Assembly (NCBI GenBank): GCA_021738485.1
Contig: JAIPBX010000010.1
Location: 1 to 51,834, forward strand
Direction of reading: 5' to 3'
DNA: 51,834 nt
Source of the DNA: Bacteroidales bacterium
GTDB lineage: Bacteria > Bacteroidota > Bacteroidia > Bacteroidales > JAIPAH01
The notes beneath the pieces were generated by a model that worked only from the letters and a program-made list of their open reading frames with translations, had not been told where the DNA came from and made no database searches. Both the position numbers and the translations under genes were made by a program. Shown in pieces: positions 34,760 through 44,010 of the stretch (within the stretch, counting starts at the first letter, position 1; every line of letters starts with the position of its first letter).

Positions 34760-36520
34760 TTATGAAACTCGAACATACGCTTTAACGGTGGCACATTCTT
34801 CTCCTTCCGAAACCCCATAAGGCCGTATGGTATATTTACCCACGGATGCCGGAATAATGAAAGTTTCGGCATAATGCACCAGAAACGGTTTGAAAGCACC
34901 TCCGGGACTTTCAACAACTACTTCCCGGCCTTTCACAAGGTTGAGCACATTGAGATTTCCTTTAGTGTCATGGGTTACTTTTTTTGTAAACCAATGCCGC
35001 CGGGTTTCCAGGAACTCTTTTTCATGAAGGCCTGTGCGCTCTTCCCGCCATCCTTCTCCCCGTTCAACTTCTTCAATCCTGTTAATCAAATTCTTGCGGG
35101 TCCATTCGGTAGTTCGCCCCCATTGAATCACATTTTCTCCATGTTTGATATTTATCGGCCGTGGCTTGCCATCCAGGCCCAGGCGCCCCCAGTCGTACAG
35201 TTTAAAAGTAAAAATGTAAGGCGTAGAGCTAATTTCAAGCACCATACTGTTACGGCCGGAGCAATGAACGGTACCGGCCGGAATCAGGAAATGATCATGC
35301 TTTTTTGCCGGCCACTTTTCCACATATTTCGAATCGTCAAAAGTCCCCTTTTCCTTCTCTGCCTTTTTCAGGTCTGTCATCATCTCTTCCGGGTTAACGC
35401 CATCTTTCAGGCCAAGGTAAACTGAGGCATCTCCATCGGCATCCATAAGATAATAACTCTCATCCTGCGTATAATGCATTCCAAAAGTTTCCTGGATATA
35501 CTCGGTCGTGGGATGTACCTGCAGACTGAGATTTCCTCCGTCCATCGTATCCAGGAAGTCAAAACGTATCGGGAACTCAGGACCAAAGCGTCCGTGAACA
35601 GCATTTCCTAACAATTCCTCCGGCTTATAAAATACCAGGTTAATTGAAGGAAGTTCCAACACGGCATTTCCATAGTCTAACAGGAGGCTATTCTCTTCCG
35701 GTATGCAATTGATACTCCAGGCATAATTCGGCTTATCGGGGTCCAGCTCACATATTTCCTTCATCCACTGACCGCCCCACGGCCCGGCATCAAAATAAGG
35801 CACCACACTAAAGGGTTGTTGCACCGCCTGGCGTAATCCTTCTCTAACGGATTCCCCGTCAACCATCACCGGCTTTTCCATGCGGTTGGTATCCAACACA
35901 TAATCCCACCGGTCTATCAGTTGTTTTTTCAATTTGTCGCATACGCGCCAATCCACAAAATAGCCGCGTTTGTATTGCGACTCGGGCGAATCTTCTTTAT
36001 TGTCTATTCCCAAATTATCCACCTGGTTCTTACGCATTCGCAACTGAATCTCCCATCGGGCCATATCAGCGTATACCAGCACATCCGGTGAAGGGGCTAT
36101 CAACGAAGCTCCCGGTCCAATAATGAGAACGGTACCGCTATCTACATTCTCCACCTCATTTTGAAAAGCTTTCAGTTTATTCTCGTCAAAAAAGTCCTGC
36201 ATTTTCAGGCGCGTCATGTAGCCAAAAACGCGATCCGTTGTAACATCGGGTTGCGTAATTTTCCCAATCCTTTCCCCGGGATACATGGCATTTCGAGAAT
36301 CAATAATACTTCCGGGTAAAAGCCTGTTTTTAATTTCCTGTAATATCACTTCATAAAATACGCCCTGATAGGTTTCTACAACGATAACATTTTTGCCTTT
36401 TTCTTTTTGTTTGATCCTTTGGAATAACTCATCAACAATAGCACTCCATCCTTCAATCGCTTGATGATCGATACCTTCAACTTTTACAACAGGTTGTTTT
36501 TCGAATCTTGTTCTCTCCAT
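34760..36520 (-). CDS. manA: Class I mannose-6-phosphate isomerase with N-terminal kinase-like domain
   Basis: This is a 586-residue cytoplasmic protein, about 200 residues longer than a simple PMI. The C-terminal portion (from about 255) is a cupin-type class I PMI: GPWGGQWM, LGNAVHGRFGPEFPIRFDFLD, and zinc-ligand segments LSLQVHP (Gln, His) and IPAGTVHCSG (His). It interconverts mannose-6-phosphate and fructose-6-phosphate. The N-terminal part (about 20-230) resembles a phosphoribulokinase/uridine-kinase fold but lacks a P-loop (the place holds YQGVFYEVIL), so it is probably regulatory or structural. Long PMIs of this type occur in other Bacteroidota. It lies 2 bp after the ROK kinase gene, so the two enzymes are made together. 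Confidence 0.9.
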   Translation of the reverse strand: MERTRFEKQPVVKVEGIDHQAIEGWSAIVDELFQRIKQKEKGKNVIVVETYQGVFYEVILQEIKNRLLPGSIIDSRNAMYPGERIGKITQPDVTTDRVFGYMTRLKMQDFFDENKLKAFQNEVENVDSGTVLIIGPGASLIAPSPDVLVYADMARWEIQLRMRKNQVDNLGIDNKEDSPESQYKRGYFVDWRVCDKLKKQLIDRWDYVLDTNRMEKPVMVDGESVREGLRQAVQQPFSVVPYFDAGPWGGQWMKEICELDPDKPNYAWSINCIPEENSLLLDYGNAVLELPSINLVFYKPEELLGNAVHGRFGPEFPIRFDFLDTMDGGNLSLQVHPTTEYIQETFGMHYTQDESYYLMDADGDASVYLGLKDGVNPEEMMTDLKKAEKEKGTFDDSKYVEKWPAKKHDHFLIPAGTVHCSGRNSMVLEISSTPYIFTFKLYDWGRLGLDGKPRPINIKHGENVIQWGRTTEWTRKNLINRIEEVERGEGWREERTGLHEKEFLETRRHWFTKKVTHDTKGNLNVLNLVKGREVVVESPGGAFKPFLVHYAETFIIPASVGKYTIRPYGVSEGEECATVKAYVRVS

Positions 36521-36522
36521 TC

Positions 36523-37464
36523 TTAATTTTTAAGTATTGAAGCTAAATAGGCAGCTCCCAAAAGGGCCGCATTATCCATATTTTCTGCTTTCACTATTTT
36601 GACGTTCCCCCAGCCCAGCCAGGCTTGTTTATTCACCTTATCCTGAATATAAGGGATGATCACATCAGCACTTCCCATAACGCCGCCGTTCAGAATCACA
36701 ATCTCCGGATCATAGGCATGGATCATGTTAATGACGGTAGCGGCCCAAATATCCATACTGTGATTCATCAACACGGCGGCCAGAGGGTCTTTTTGCTGGG
36801 CATGCAAAAACACATTTTTATAATCTATTATTTCTTCCTGCGAAAGGGAACTCTCCGCCCATTGCGGGTGCTTGCGGGCTTTTTCGGCCAGGCTCCAGGT
36901 GGAGGCTTCAGCTTCGGCACAGCCTATATTTCCGCAATTACAAGGTGTTCCATTCACGTTAACAATAAAATGCCCCCCCAAAATTCCGGCCTGGAAATGT
37001 TTCCCCCGTACCAGGCTGCCATTCATTACCGCCGAAGTTCCTATACCTGTTCCCAGGGTCAAGCCCACCACATTGTCGTACCCGCGACCCGCGCCATATT
37101 GCCATTCACCGGCAAGAGCGGCACGCGCGTCGTTTTCCAATGCGAGTGAAGTACCCCAACGCATCTTCGCCCACATCTTGAAATCAAAATCGAGGGCATC
37201 GGAAAATTTATCATTGATAGAGATTAGCTTCATCTCATTTGTATCGACCAATCCCGGGGTGGCAAAAGCCACACCGGCCACATCGGTTTTTTCCGCCGAC
37301 ACCTTGTTCAAAAGCATATTGACCTGCTGCTCAATGATGGGCAACCTTTCCAGTAATCCCTTTTCTGAATAGGCATCGATGGAAGACCAGGCCAGTACCC
37401 GACCTTCCTTTACAATACCTATTTTTATTTTTGTTCCGCCTAAATCTATTGCTATTGATATCAT
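36523..37464 (-). CDS. ROK family sugar kinase
   Basis: This 313-residue cytoplasmic protein has the ATP-binding motif AIDLGGTKIKIGIV at the N-terminus and LENDARAALAGEWQYG with the catalytic Asp region. The ROK signature LGTGIGTSAVMNGSLVRG is followed by the zinc-binding CNCGNIGCAEAEAS. ROK kinases phosphorylate glucose, fructose, mannose, allose or N-acetylmannosamine at O6. The gene is two bases before the phosphomannose isomerase gene, so mannose is the most likely substrate by context; sequence does not prove it. It follows susD by 101 bp. Confidence 0.92.
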   Translation of the reverse strand: MISIAIDLGGTKIKIGIVKEGRVLAWSSIDAYSEKGLLERLPIIEQQVNMLLNKVSAEKTDVAGVAFATPGLVDTNEMKLISINDKFSDALDFDFKMWAKMRWGTSLALENDARAALAGEWQYGAGRGYDNVVGLTLGTGIGTSAVMNGSLVRGKHFQAGILGGHFIVNVNGTPCNCGNIGCAEAEASTWSLAEKARKHPQWAESSLSQEEIIDYKNVFLHAQQKDPLAAVLMNHSMDIWAATVINMIHAYDPEIVILNGGVMGSADVIIPYIQDKVNKQAWLGWGNVKIVKAENMDNAALLGAAYLASILKN

Positions 37465-37565
37465 AATGTCTATACCTAAAGTATTGAAATAGTTATAATA
37501 TTGAATATCAAAATTTTAAAGTTCTCTTCTTCATAAAAAGACTATATCTTCAATAACTTAATTCT

Positions 37566-39008
37566 CTAATACCCTCCGTTTTGCGACAATTCCGGGTTTA
37601 AATCGCGTTCCCGCTGTGGTATGGGGAACTTATAATTATATTCCTGCGGATTGGCTTTGTCTCCTTTAGCTTCATTTACGCGCTCAATCAATCTTCCCGT
37701 CCGCTTTAGGTCGAACCATCGCTGGCCTTCGTTAACCAATTCGCAACGCTTCTCTTTCCAAACGGCTTGACGAAATTCTTCATAGCCTAATCCTTCCAGG
37801 TCGGGTAGCACATCTTCATTACCATTTCTGGCCCTTTCTCTGATCCGGTTTACTGCATCATATGCCTGTTGAGTGGGGCCACCGTTAACTTCATTTAATG
37901 CTTCGGCATAAATCAAAAGAACCTCAGCGTACCGCATCAGTTTAAAATTGGCTCCGGATTGTCCCGTTTCATCGGCATCATAAGCATCCTGGTCCCAATA
38001 CTTCCAGACATGGGGCTCAAAATCATATTGCCAGTAAGAGCTAAAGAAAGTTACTTCTTTTCGGTAGTCTCCTTCCTCGAAGGTATCAAGCAAATCATCC
38101 GTGGGAAGCATCATTTCCACCCCGGCCGGAAACACCCCCTGAATGTATGGCAAGCCGCTGATAACGATTCTGCTATTCTCGCTGTTGACACTGGAAGTGA
38201 ACTGTACTTCAAAAACGGACTCTTTCCCGTTTTCATTCGCCTCCTTAAAATTATCGGCATAATCGTCGTAAAGATCATAAATACCGGAACTCATCACCGA
38301 ATCAGCATAGTTAGCCGCTTGCTGCCAGTTTTGGCGTGTAAGGTGAACTTTTGCCAGCATGGAAGTAGCGGCGCCCCAGGTGGCTCTTCCTTTGTTAGCC
38401 CCCGAATACGAATCGGGCAACTTTTCCGCTGCACTTTGCATATCATCCACGATTAAGGCATAAACATCGTCCGGAGATTTTCGTTCCCGGTAGAGCTCCT
38501 CCTCAGATAAATCGGAAGATACGGGCTCTGTAACGATAGGTACGCTGCCATACATTCGTACGAGGTTGAAATAAAACAACCCTCTAAGGTAATGTGCCTC
38601 GCCCACAATACGTTGCCGCAACGATGAATCCATCTCCGCTATCGAAGGCACTTTCTCCAAAACGATATTTGCTTGGCTGATGCCCTTGTAAGAGCTTTGC
38701 CAGACTTCCTCCAGGTAGTTATTTGTAGCCTCCAGGGTATAGCGGTCAAACTCCTGTGCATTGGGATCATTTAATTCAGGATTCACATTAAAATCATCCG
38801 AGGCAATATCAGCAATATACCACAAATGGCTGTTATACTGGCTCACCTGTCCCAACACATCATACACTGCATTCACAGCGTTCAGTGCCGACTCTTCGGT
38901 TTGATAGAAATTCTCGTAATATATTCTCTTTGGATCCACATCAAGTTTCTCCTTGCTACAGGAAGAAACCAAAATCATCAATATTGATAAATAAATTATT
39001 CTTTTCAT
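37566..39008 (-). CDS. SusD/RagB family outer-membrane glycan-binding lipoprotein
   Basis: This 480-residue lipoprotein has a lipobox LVSSC (Cys17). The SusD fold follows: YQTEESALNAVNAVYDVL, EVWQSSYKGISQANIVLEKV, RIVGEAHYLRGLFYFNLVRMYGSVPIV, and the C-terminal RYAEVLLIYAEALNEVNG...AVNRIRERA with WKEKRCELVNEGQRWFDLKRTG. It sits on the cell surface as the lid of the SusC channel. It starts 11 bp after the SusC gene. Confidence 0.96.
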   Translation of the reverse strand: MKRIIYLSILMILVSSCSKEKLDVDPKRIYYENFYQTEESALNAVNAVYDVLGQVSQYNSHLWYIADIASDDFNVNPELNDPNAQEFDRYTLEATNNYLEEVWQSSYKGISQANIVLEKVPSIAEMDSSLRQRIVGEAHYLRGLFYFNLVRMYGSVPIVTEPVSSDLSEEELYRERKSPDDVYALIVDDMQSAAEKLPDSYSGANKGRATWGAATSMLAKVHLTRQNWQQAANYADSVMSSGIYDLYDDYADNFKEANENGKESVFEVQFTSSVNSENSRIVISGLPYIQGVFPAGVEMMLPTDDLLDTFEEGDYRKEVTFFSSYWQYDFEPHVWKYWDQDAYDADETGQSGANFKLMRYAEVLLIYAEALNEVNGGPTQQAYDAVNRIRERARNGNEDVLPDLEGLGYEEFRQAVWKEKRCELVNEGQRWFDLKRTGRLIERVNEAKGDKANPQEYNYKFPIPQRERDLNPELSQNGGY

Positions 39009-39019
39009 AGCTTACTGAT

Positions 39020-42000
39020 TTAAAAATTAAATTTCAATCCCAGGATATAAGTTCTCACACTTGGATAGGCTCCATAATCATATCCCACACGCCTATTGTC
39101 CTGGCCGAAATGCCCTACTTCGGGATCAAAACCGCTGTAATCGGTAATTGTCAAAAGATTTTTAGCTGTTACATACAAACTTGCCTTTTCAATCTTCAAG
39201 GGAGCCCTCCAGCTTTCAGGTATACTGAATGAGAGCGTTACCGATTTTAGACGGATATAGGAACCATCTTCCAGGTACCGATCGGACATGTGCAAGAAAT
39301 CGGCATTCCTATTGGCCCGTGGATAAGTGTCGGATGGGTTCTCCGGTGTCCACCGATCTAACATATCGGTGGAGGCATTGGTAAGCCCATTGCCGGACTC
39401 CAGTTCGAACCTGTTGGCATTCAAAATATCATTGCCATGCACTCCCTGTAAAAACACATCCAGCGCAAAATTCCTGTACGAGAATGTATTCGTCAAACCC
39501 CACCTAAAGTCGGGCAAGGCATGTCCTACAATTTGACGATCCTTCTCATTGAGTTTCCCATCATCGTTCTGATCCACATATTTAAAATCGCCGGGTTCGG
39601 CATCATAAGCAGCGGCTTGCTCGGCTTCTTCCAATTGCCATATACCATCGGCTTCCCAGCCATAAAAACTGCCCATCTCTTCGCCTTCGCGAATGACAGC
39701 CCAGTTACCGATTTTAAGTTTGTACTGGTCATTATTCACATAGAGCTCATTTCCTTTCAAATCCAGAATCTGGTTCCGGTTCGTTGAAATATTAAAGTCG
39801 GTACTCCATTTAAAATCATTGACAAAATTATCGGAATGGATTTCCAGTTCAAAACCTTCATTTTCCATGGAACCAATATTATCCATCACGGAATTAAAAC
39901 CTGTTATCCAGGGCAAATCAGCATAGTAAAGCAGATCTACGGTCTTTTTGTAATAATAATCGGTAGTAACCGTAAGGCGATTATTAAAAAAGCCCATATC
40001 GAAACCAATATCTAATTGCTGTGTGGTTTCCCATTTTAAATTATTGTTTCCCGGCTGATCGGGGGCAAACCCTGTTGCCGGCGTTTCGCCCATATAATAC
40101 GTTGTGGAAGCAATGGTTCGGATGTATTGAAAGTTAGATATCCTTTCATTACCGGACAAGCCATAACTCATCCTGAATTTCAGATTGGAAAATACATCCA
40201 ATTGTTCGATAAATTCTTCCTGCGACAACCGCCAGGCTAAGGCTGCTGATGGGAAAAAGCCAAAGCGATTGTTTTCTCCGAATTTCGAAGAGCCATCAAC
40301 GCGACCGGTCAGTGTAAGCAGGTACTTATCTTTTAAATTATAGTTGGTTCGTGCAAAATACGAGATCAGGGAAGATTTATTAAAACCGGTCCTGATTTTC
40401 GGCATATCCTCCGCATTGGAAATACCATAATATCCCAAAATATCATTAGGGAACCCGGTAGCGATGTTGATATAGGCTCTATTGTCTGTTTCCTGGTAAC
40501 TAAATCCAAGCAAAGCATTTAATTTATGCTGTTCATTGATTTGTTTATCATAGGTCAGGGTATTCTCAAAATTAAACATCTCATAATTATTGGTCGCATA
40601 CCTGGCCTGTCCGTTATTCCAGGAACCTTCGTAGATAAACCGGGGCGTATACATATCCTGTACCTGTTGTGTAATATCAACGCCAAGGCTCGATTTAAGT
40701 GTTAAAGCATCCAATAGGGTATATTCGGCATAAGCATCTCCCATTAATTTTTTGATTTTGTTAACGGCATCCCTTTCCCGGGTAACTGCTACCGGATTGT
40801 TATACCATCCCTCAGCTACCGGATCAGTTATCGTGTAATTGCCATCTTCATCATACACATCCATCGTAGGGCTTATAACAAGAGAAGTATTGACCACGCC
40901 CGGGAAGAATCCTCCCTGTGTATCAGAGCCTACGACATTGGATTTTGTATGACTCATGGATAAGTGACTACCCACTTTCAATCGGTCGCTGACATCTTTT
41001 TCCAGGTTGGCGCGGAAGGAGTATCGTTGAAAATCCGAGCCGTAAATAATCCCTTCCCGGTCATAGTAACCGCCTGATAATGCATAGCGTGTTGTCTCAT
41101 TTCCCCCGGAAATAGAAAGCTCATAATTTTGCATCGGGGCCTGTCGATATATTCGCCCTGGCCAATCTGTCCCTTCTCCGAGAGATTCAGGGTTGGGATA
41201 TTCAGGTGTATAGTTTTCACTGGCGTTGGCTCCGGCTTCATCGTATAGTTTGGCATATTGCGTGGCGTTCATCACATCAATACTGCTGGCTTTTTGCTGA
41301 AAGCCGGTGTAAGCTTCAAAACTGATTTTATCTTCACCGGCTTTGCCGCTTTTGGTAGTAATCAAAACCACCCCGTTAGCTCCTCGCGCGCCATATATGG
41401 CTGTGGCCGAAGCATCTTTCAGGATCTCTATCGACTCGATATCGTTAGGATTCAGTCCGCTGATTCCACTTTGTACGGGAGCACTCAAAGAAGATAATCC
41501 GGCCGTATTTTGCGATACCGGCACGCCATCTATAACGTAAAGAGGCTCATTTCCAGCCAAAATGGAGTTACCACCCCGCACTCTTATCGAAGTTTCCCCT
41601 CCGGGCTGATGAGACAATTGCGTCAGACGAACACCGGCCGATTGCCCCTGGAGTTTCTGCTCCATGGTGTTTACCGGAATCTTTTCGAGTTTTTCCGTTT
41701 TTATCGAAGATACCGAACCGGTTAAGTCGCTCTTTTTTACTGAACCATAGCCCACGACAACGTATTCATCAAGGGCGATTTTTGTCTCCTCCATTCGTGC
41801 ATTTATAGTAGTTTTATTGCCTATCTTCTTTTCCAGTGGCTTCATTCCCATAAATGTAAAACGGAGCGTGTCAACCTTATCAGAGACTTCAAGCGAATAC
41901 TGTCCCTTTTCATCAGTAATAGTGCCATTGTTAGTTTCTTTGGCTAACACTGTTACTCCCGGAAGAGAGTTCCCTGTGGCTTTGTTGGTTACTTTCCCTG

Positions 42001-42079
42001 TTATGGTCTTTTGCGCAAAAGTATTGGCAACTAATGCAGAAAATATAATAACAAGAATTAGTTTTGGTCTTCGTTTCAT
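39020..42079 (-). CDS. SusC/RagA family TonB-linked outer-membrane transporter
   Basis: This 1019-residue protein has a signal peptide ending TFAQK (about residue 22). A carboxypeptidase-regulatory-like domain (about 24-100) is followed by a TonB plug (about 110-230) with VVGYGSVKKSDLTGSVSSI and IEILKDASATAIYGARGANGVVLITTKSG. A 22-strand barrel ends in the aromatic YILGLKFNF. It imports oligosaccharides through the outer membrane using TonB energy. The length and motifs are normal. It is the first gene of the susCD pair. A candidate GntR operator (42117-42134) lies about 40 bp upstream of the start. Confidence 0.97.
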   Translation of the reverse strand: MKRRPKLILVIIFSALVANTFAQKTITGKVTNKATGNSLPGVTVLAKETNNGTITDEKGQYSLEVSDKVDTLRFTFMGMKPLEKKIGNKTTINARMEETKIALDEYVVVGYGSVKKSDLTGSVSSIKTEKLEKIPVNTMEQKLQGQSAGVRLTQLSHQPGGETSIRVRGGNSILAGNEPLYVIDGVPVSQNTAGLSSLSAPVQSGISGLNPNDIESIEILKDASATAIYGARGANGVVLITTKSGKAGEDKISFEAYTGFQQKASSIDVMNATQYAKLYDEAGANASENYTPEYPNPESLGEGTDWPGRIYRQAPMQNYELSISGGNETTRYALSGGYYDREGIIYGSDFQRYSFRANLEKDVSDRLKVGSHLSMSHTKSNVVGSDTQGGFFPGVVNTSLVISPTMDVYDEDGNYTITDPVAEGWYNNPVAVTRERDAVNKIKKLMGDAYAEYTLLDALTLKSSLGVDITQQVQDMYTPRFIYEGSWNNGQARYATNNYEMFNFENTLTYDKQINEQHKLNALLGFSYQETDNRAYINIATGFPNDILGYYGISNAEDMPKIRTGFNKSSLISYFARTNYNLKDKYLLTLTGRVDGSSKFGENNRFGFFPSAALAWRLSQEEFIEQLDVFSNLKFRMSYGLSGNERISNFQYIRTIASTTYYMGETPATGFAPDQPGNNNLKWETTQQLDIGFDMGFFNNRLTVTTDYYYKKTVDLLYYADLPWITGFNSVMDNIGSMENEGFELEIHSDNFVNDFKWSTDFNISTNRNQILDLKGNELYVNNDQYKLKIGNWAVIREGEEMGSFYGWEADGIWQLEEAEQAAAYDAEPGDFKYVDQNDDGKLNEKDRQIVGHALPDFRWGLTNTFSYRNFALDVFLQGVHGNDILNANRFELESGNGLTNASTDMLDRWTPENPSDTYPRANRNADFLHMSDRYLEDGSYIRLKSVTLSFSIPESWRAPLKIEKASLYVTAKNLLTITDYSGFDPEVGHFGQDNRRVGYDYGAYPSVRTYILGLKFNF

Positions 42080-42102
42080 AGTTTATAATTAATAGATATC
42101 CT

Positions 42103-42134
42103 CAAAATAATTTATTTGTCTGAACATTTAGACA
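42103..42134 (-). promoter_or_regulatory. Candidate SusC promoter and GntR operator
   Basis: An inverted repeat TGTCTGAACATTTAGACA occupies 42117-42134 (TGTCT and AGACA arms, 8-nt spacer). Next to it the minus strand has TTATTTTG (42103-42110), one base off the TAnnTTTG -7 box. A related 14-mer occurs before the gene at 43935. Confidence 0.5.
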
Positions 42135-42182
42135 TTATAAAAACAAAAAATTATATTTCTCATAAGTCTTCATAATTATACA

Positions 42183-42920
42183 TCATTGTTTGCTGCGTTC
42201 GCTTTCGATAGTGTAGATAAAGCTATCGGCCCGATAATACCCCAGGTTGTACTCAATAGGGCGGTTTCCGGGGTCGAACACAAAGCGTTTTCGCTTTAAT
42301 ACCGGCTCATCCGGTTCTATTCTTAATTTTTCCGCCAGAAAATCATCGGCACACAGGGCGCTGATTTCTTCCCGGGATAATTTGGCAAAAACCGAATAAT
42401 CACGTTCCAAAATATCATATAAAGGCCGGGAAAAATCCTCATTGCCTGTAAGGCCAATTCTGGGATGGAAATAAGAGATAAAATAAACGAAAGGATATTC
42501 TTTTCTACCCCTCAACCGCTGTACCCGTAAAATCGGTTCATTTTTACGCAGCCGAAAAAAATCATAGAGTTCTTTATCGGGCGTAACCCAATCGGTAGTT
42601 AATTCATAATTTTTAATTTCAATTCCTTTGGCTTTCATTTCCTGTGAAAAGCTCAGCCAATTGGAAAGCCGGGTATTAACACTACGATTGACCACTTTTG
42701 TTCCAACCCCATTTTTTCTTACTAAAACTCCTTCATAAACCAGTTTATTAATCGCCTGACGAACTGTATTCCTGGAAATACCAAGTGTCTTAGCCATATC
42801 CACCTCATTGGGGAGAAATTTGCCGTTTTTATATTCCGGTAGCTCAATCATTCTTCTCAAAAGCTTTTCTACCTGCGCATGCAAGGGAAGGGAACTATTA
42901 TGATCGATTTCTAATTTCAT
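42183..42920 (-). CDS. GntR/HutC family transcriptional regulator with UTRA domain
   Basis: This 245-residue protein has an N-terminal winged helix (about 8-75) with LGISRNTVRQAINKLVYEGVLVRKNGVGTKV, the HutC-subfamily recognition helix. A C-terminal UTRA ligand-binding domain (about 95-240) contains PILRVQRLRGRKEYPFVYFISYF and RPIEYNLGYYRADSFIYTIE. UTRA domains bind small sugars or sugar phosphates, so an intermediate such as mannose-6-phosphate could be the inducer. Most susCD loci use hybrid two-component, SusR or ECF sigma regulators, so a GntR regulator is less common. It lies just before the SusC gene on the same strand. Confidence 0.95.
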   Translation of the reverse strand: MKLEIDHNSSLPLHAQVEKLLRRMIELPEYKNGKFLPNEVDMAKTLGISRNTVRQAINKLVYEGVLVRKNGVGTKVVNRSVNTRLSNWLSFSQEMKAKGIEIKNYELTTDWVTPDKELYDFFRLRKNEPILRVQRLRGRKEYPFVYFISYFHPRIGLTGNEDFSRPLYDILERDYSVFAKLSREEISALCADDFLAEKLRIEPDEPVLKRKRFVFDPGNRPIEYNLGYYRADSFIYTIESERSKQ

Positions 42921-43036
42921 TTTATTCTTTTGGTTACTATTTCTTCATATTGGGAGAGCATTCATTTGATTGAGAATCCTTCATTCCGGTTTTAAAGCTT
43001 TTTCCGAATATGACTTAAATTTAGCATTTTTTTTGA

Positions 43037-43071
43037 AAAACTGTAACCACTCCCCGAATGGTTACAGTTTT
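43037..43071 (-). terminator. Terminator after the lipoprotein/T9SS gene
   Basis: The 13-bp arms AAAACTGTAACCA (43037-43049) and TGGTTACAGTTTT (43059-43071) have a 9-nt loop. On the minus strand the stem ends in TTTTTC. It lies 19 bp past the stop at 43090 and separates this gene from gntR. Confidence 0.75.
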
Positions 43072-43089
43072 AATAATCAACTAACCAAT

Positions 43090-43935
43090 CTACTTAAGAA
43101 TAATCCGCTCACTCCCTACAATTTCCTTCTCGTTATATATCTTCAGTATATAAACTCCTTTGTTCAATCCACTGAGGCTAATCGATGACTCACTATCTAC
43201 ATTATGTACTTTTTTAACCATTTTTCCTGACAAAGAGTAGACCTCCAGGTTAACTTGTTCGTATTGTTTGTCCACAGCATTCACAACAAACTCCCCTGAA
43301 GTAGGATTGGGATATACTTTAAAAGCATTGCGCTTATAAGAGGCTATACCCGAAGCGTCGATAATTTGAATTTCCTGTGGATCGGTCACATCATCGGCGG
43401 GATACCTGTCCCAATAATCGGGATCGCCTATCGCATACCTCAGGTAAAACGTCCCTACCTGTTCATCGGTCACAATTCTCGGTGAAAAGTATAAGCTGTC
43501 GAAGTATGACATATCCACTTCTTCGGTAGTGGATGCACCCCACCAGTAATAACCCTCATTCGACCCAATGGAGTCTTCAAGCATTTGCGAATGTTCTTCA
43601 TCATGTACCAGGTAACCATCATTATTCAATGTGGTATCTGTTGAAACAATCTGAAAATAAATACTGTCTTCTACAGTCCAGCCTTCAGGAATCATAGCGC
43701 CAAACAAACCAATATCCTGCAGACCTTCTGTGGTCCAGTCGTTATCGCCATCATCTTCGTGTGCTACCAGGTCTACATCAAAATAACTGTTGTTGTGCGC
43801 TTCCTCGGGTTGCCCTACATGGGTGAATTCATAACATCCGGCTAAAAAAATTAATGTAATTAAAATGACTGAAAAGGCATTTCGAGCGTTTAAGAAAATT
43901 CTTTTCAGCTTTTTCATCGTAGTAGTTCGTTCCAT
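43090..43935 (-). CDS. Putative lipoprotein with a T9SS type A sorting domain, function unknown
   Basis: This 281-residue protein is probably initiated at the second ATG (43915-43917), giving MKKLKRIFLNARNAFSVILITLIFLAGC with an apparent lipobox. The middle part is acidic and rich in Asp, Glu and Tyr, with a WTVEDSIYFQIVSTD strand and aromatic WW and YFD sequences. I do not recognise the fold. The last 80 residues are a T9SS C-terminal domain: AFKVYPNPTSGEFVVNA, SLSGKMVKKVHN, GLNKGVYILKIYNEKEIVGSERIILK. A lipobox together with a T9SS tail is unusual. By position (next to gntR, before susC, sharing an operator-like sequence) it may be a surface substrate-binding protein of the mannoside locus. 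Confidence 0.8.
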   Translation of the reverse strand: MERTTTMKKLKRIFLNARNAFSVILITLIFLAGCYEFTHVGQPEEAHNNSYFDVDLVAHEDDGDNDWTTEGLQDIGLFGAMIPEGWTVEDSIYFQIVSTDTTLNNDGYLVHDEEHSQMLEDSIGSNEGYYWWGASTTEEVDMSYFDSLYFSPRIVTDEQVGTFYLRYAIGDPDYWDRYPADDVTDPQEIQIIDASGIASYKRNAFKVYPNPTSGEFVVNAVDKQYEQVNLEVYSLSGKMVKKVHNVDSESSISLSGLNKGVYILKIYNEKEIVGSERIILK

Positions 43936-43957
43936 AAATCTAAAATTTTTTGTTAGT

Positions 43958-44010
43958 ATGTTTAAACATTTGAACTTTTCAAAAATAGATCGAAATCAAG
44001 CTAAAGTCAA
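43958..44010 (-). promoter_or_regulatory. Promoter and candidate GntR operator of the lipoprotein/T9SS gene
   Basis: On the minus strand TTG (44008-44010), 20 bp, then TATTTTTG (43980-43987) is a full match to the Bacteroidota promoter. Directly downstream lies ATGTTTAAACAT (43958-43969), a perfect 12-bp palindrome. The 14-mer TAAACATTTGAACT (43963-43976) there resembles TGAACATTTAGACA before susC. A repressor bound here would cover the start of transcription. Confidence 0.55.

Noticed and set aside
37466-37491. TGTCTATACC before the ROK kinase gene as a third GntR operator
   Set aside because: It resembles generic HutC-type half-sites but lacks the second arm and does not match the 14-mer shared by the other two sites.
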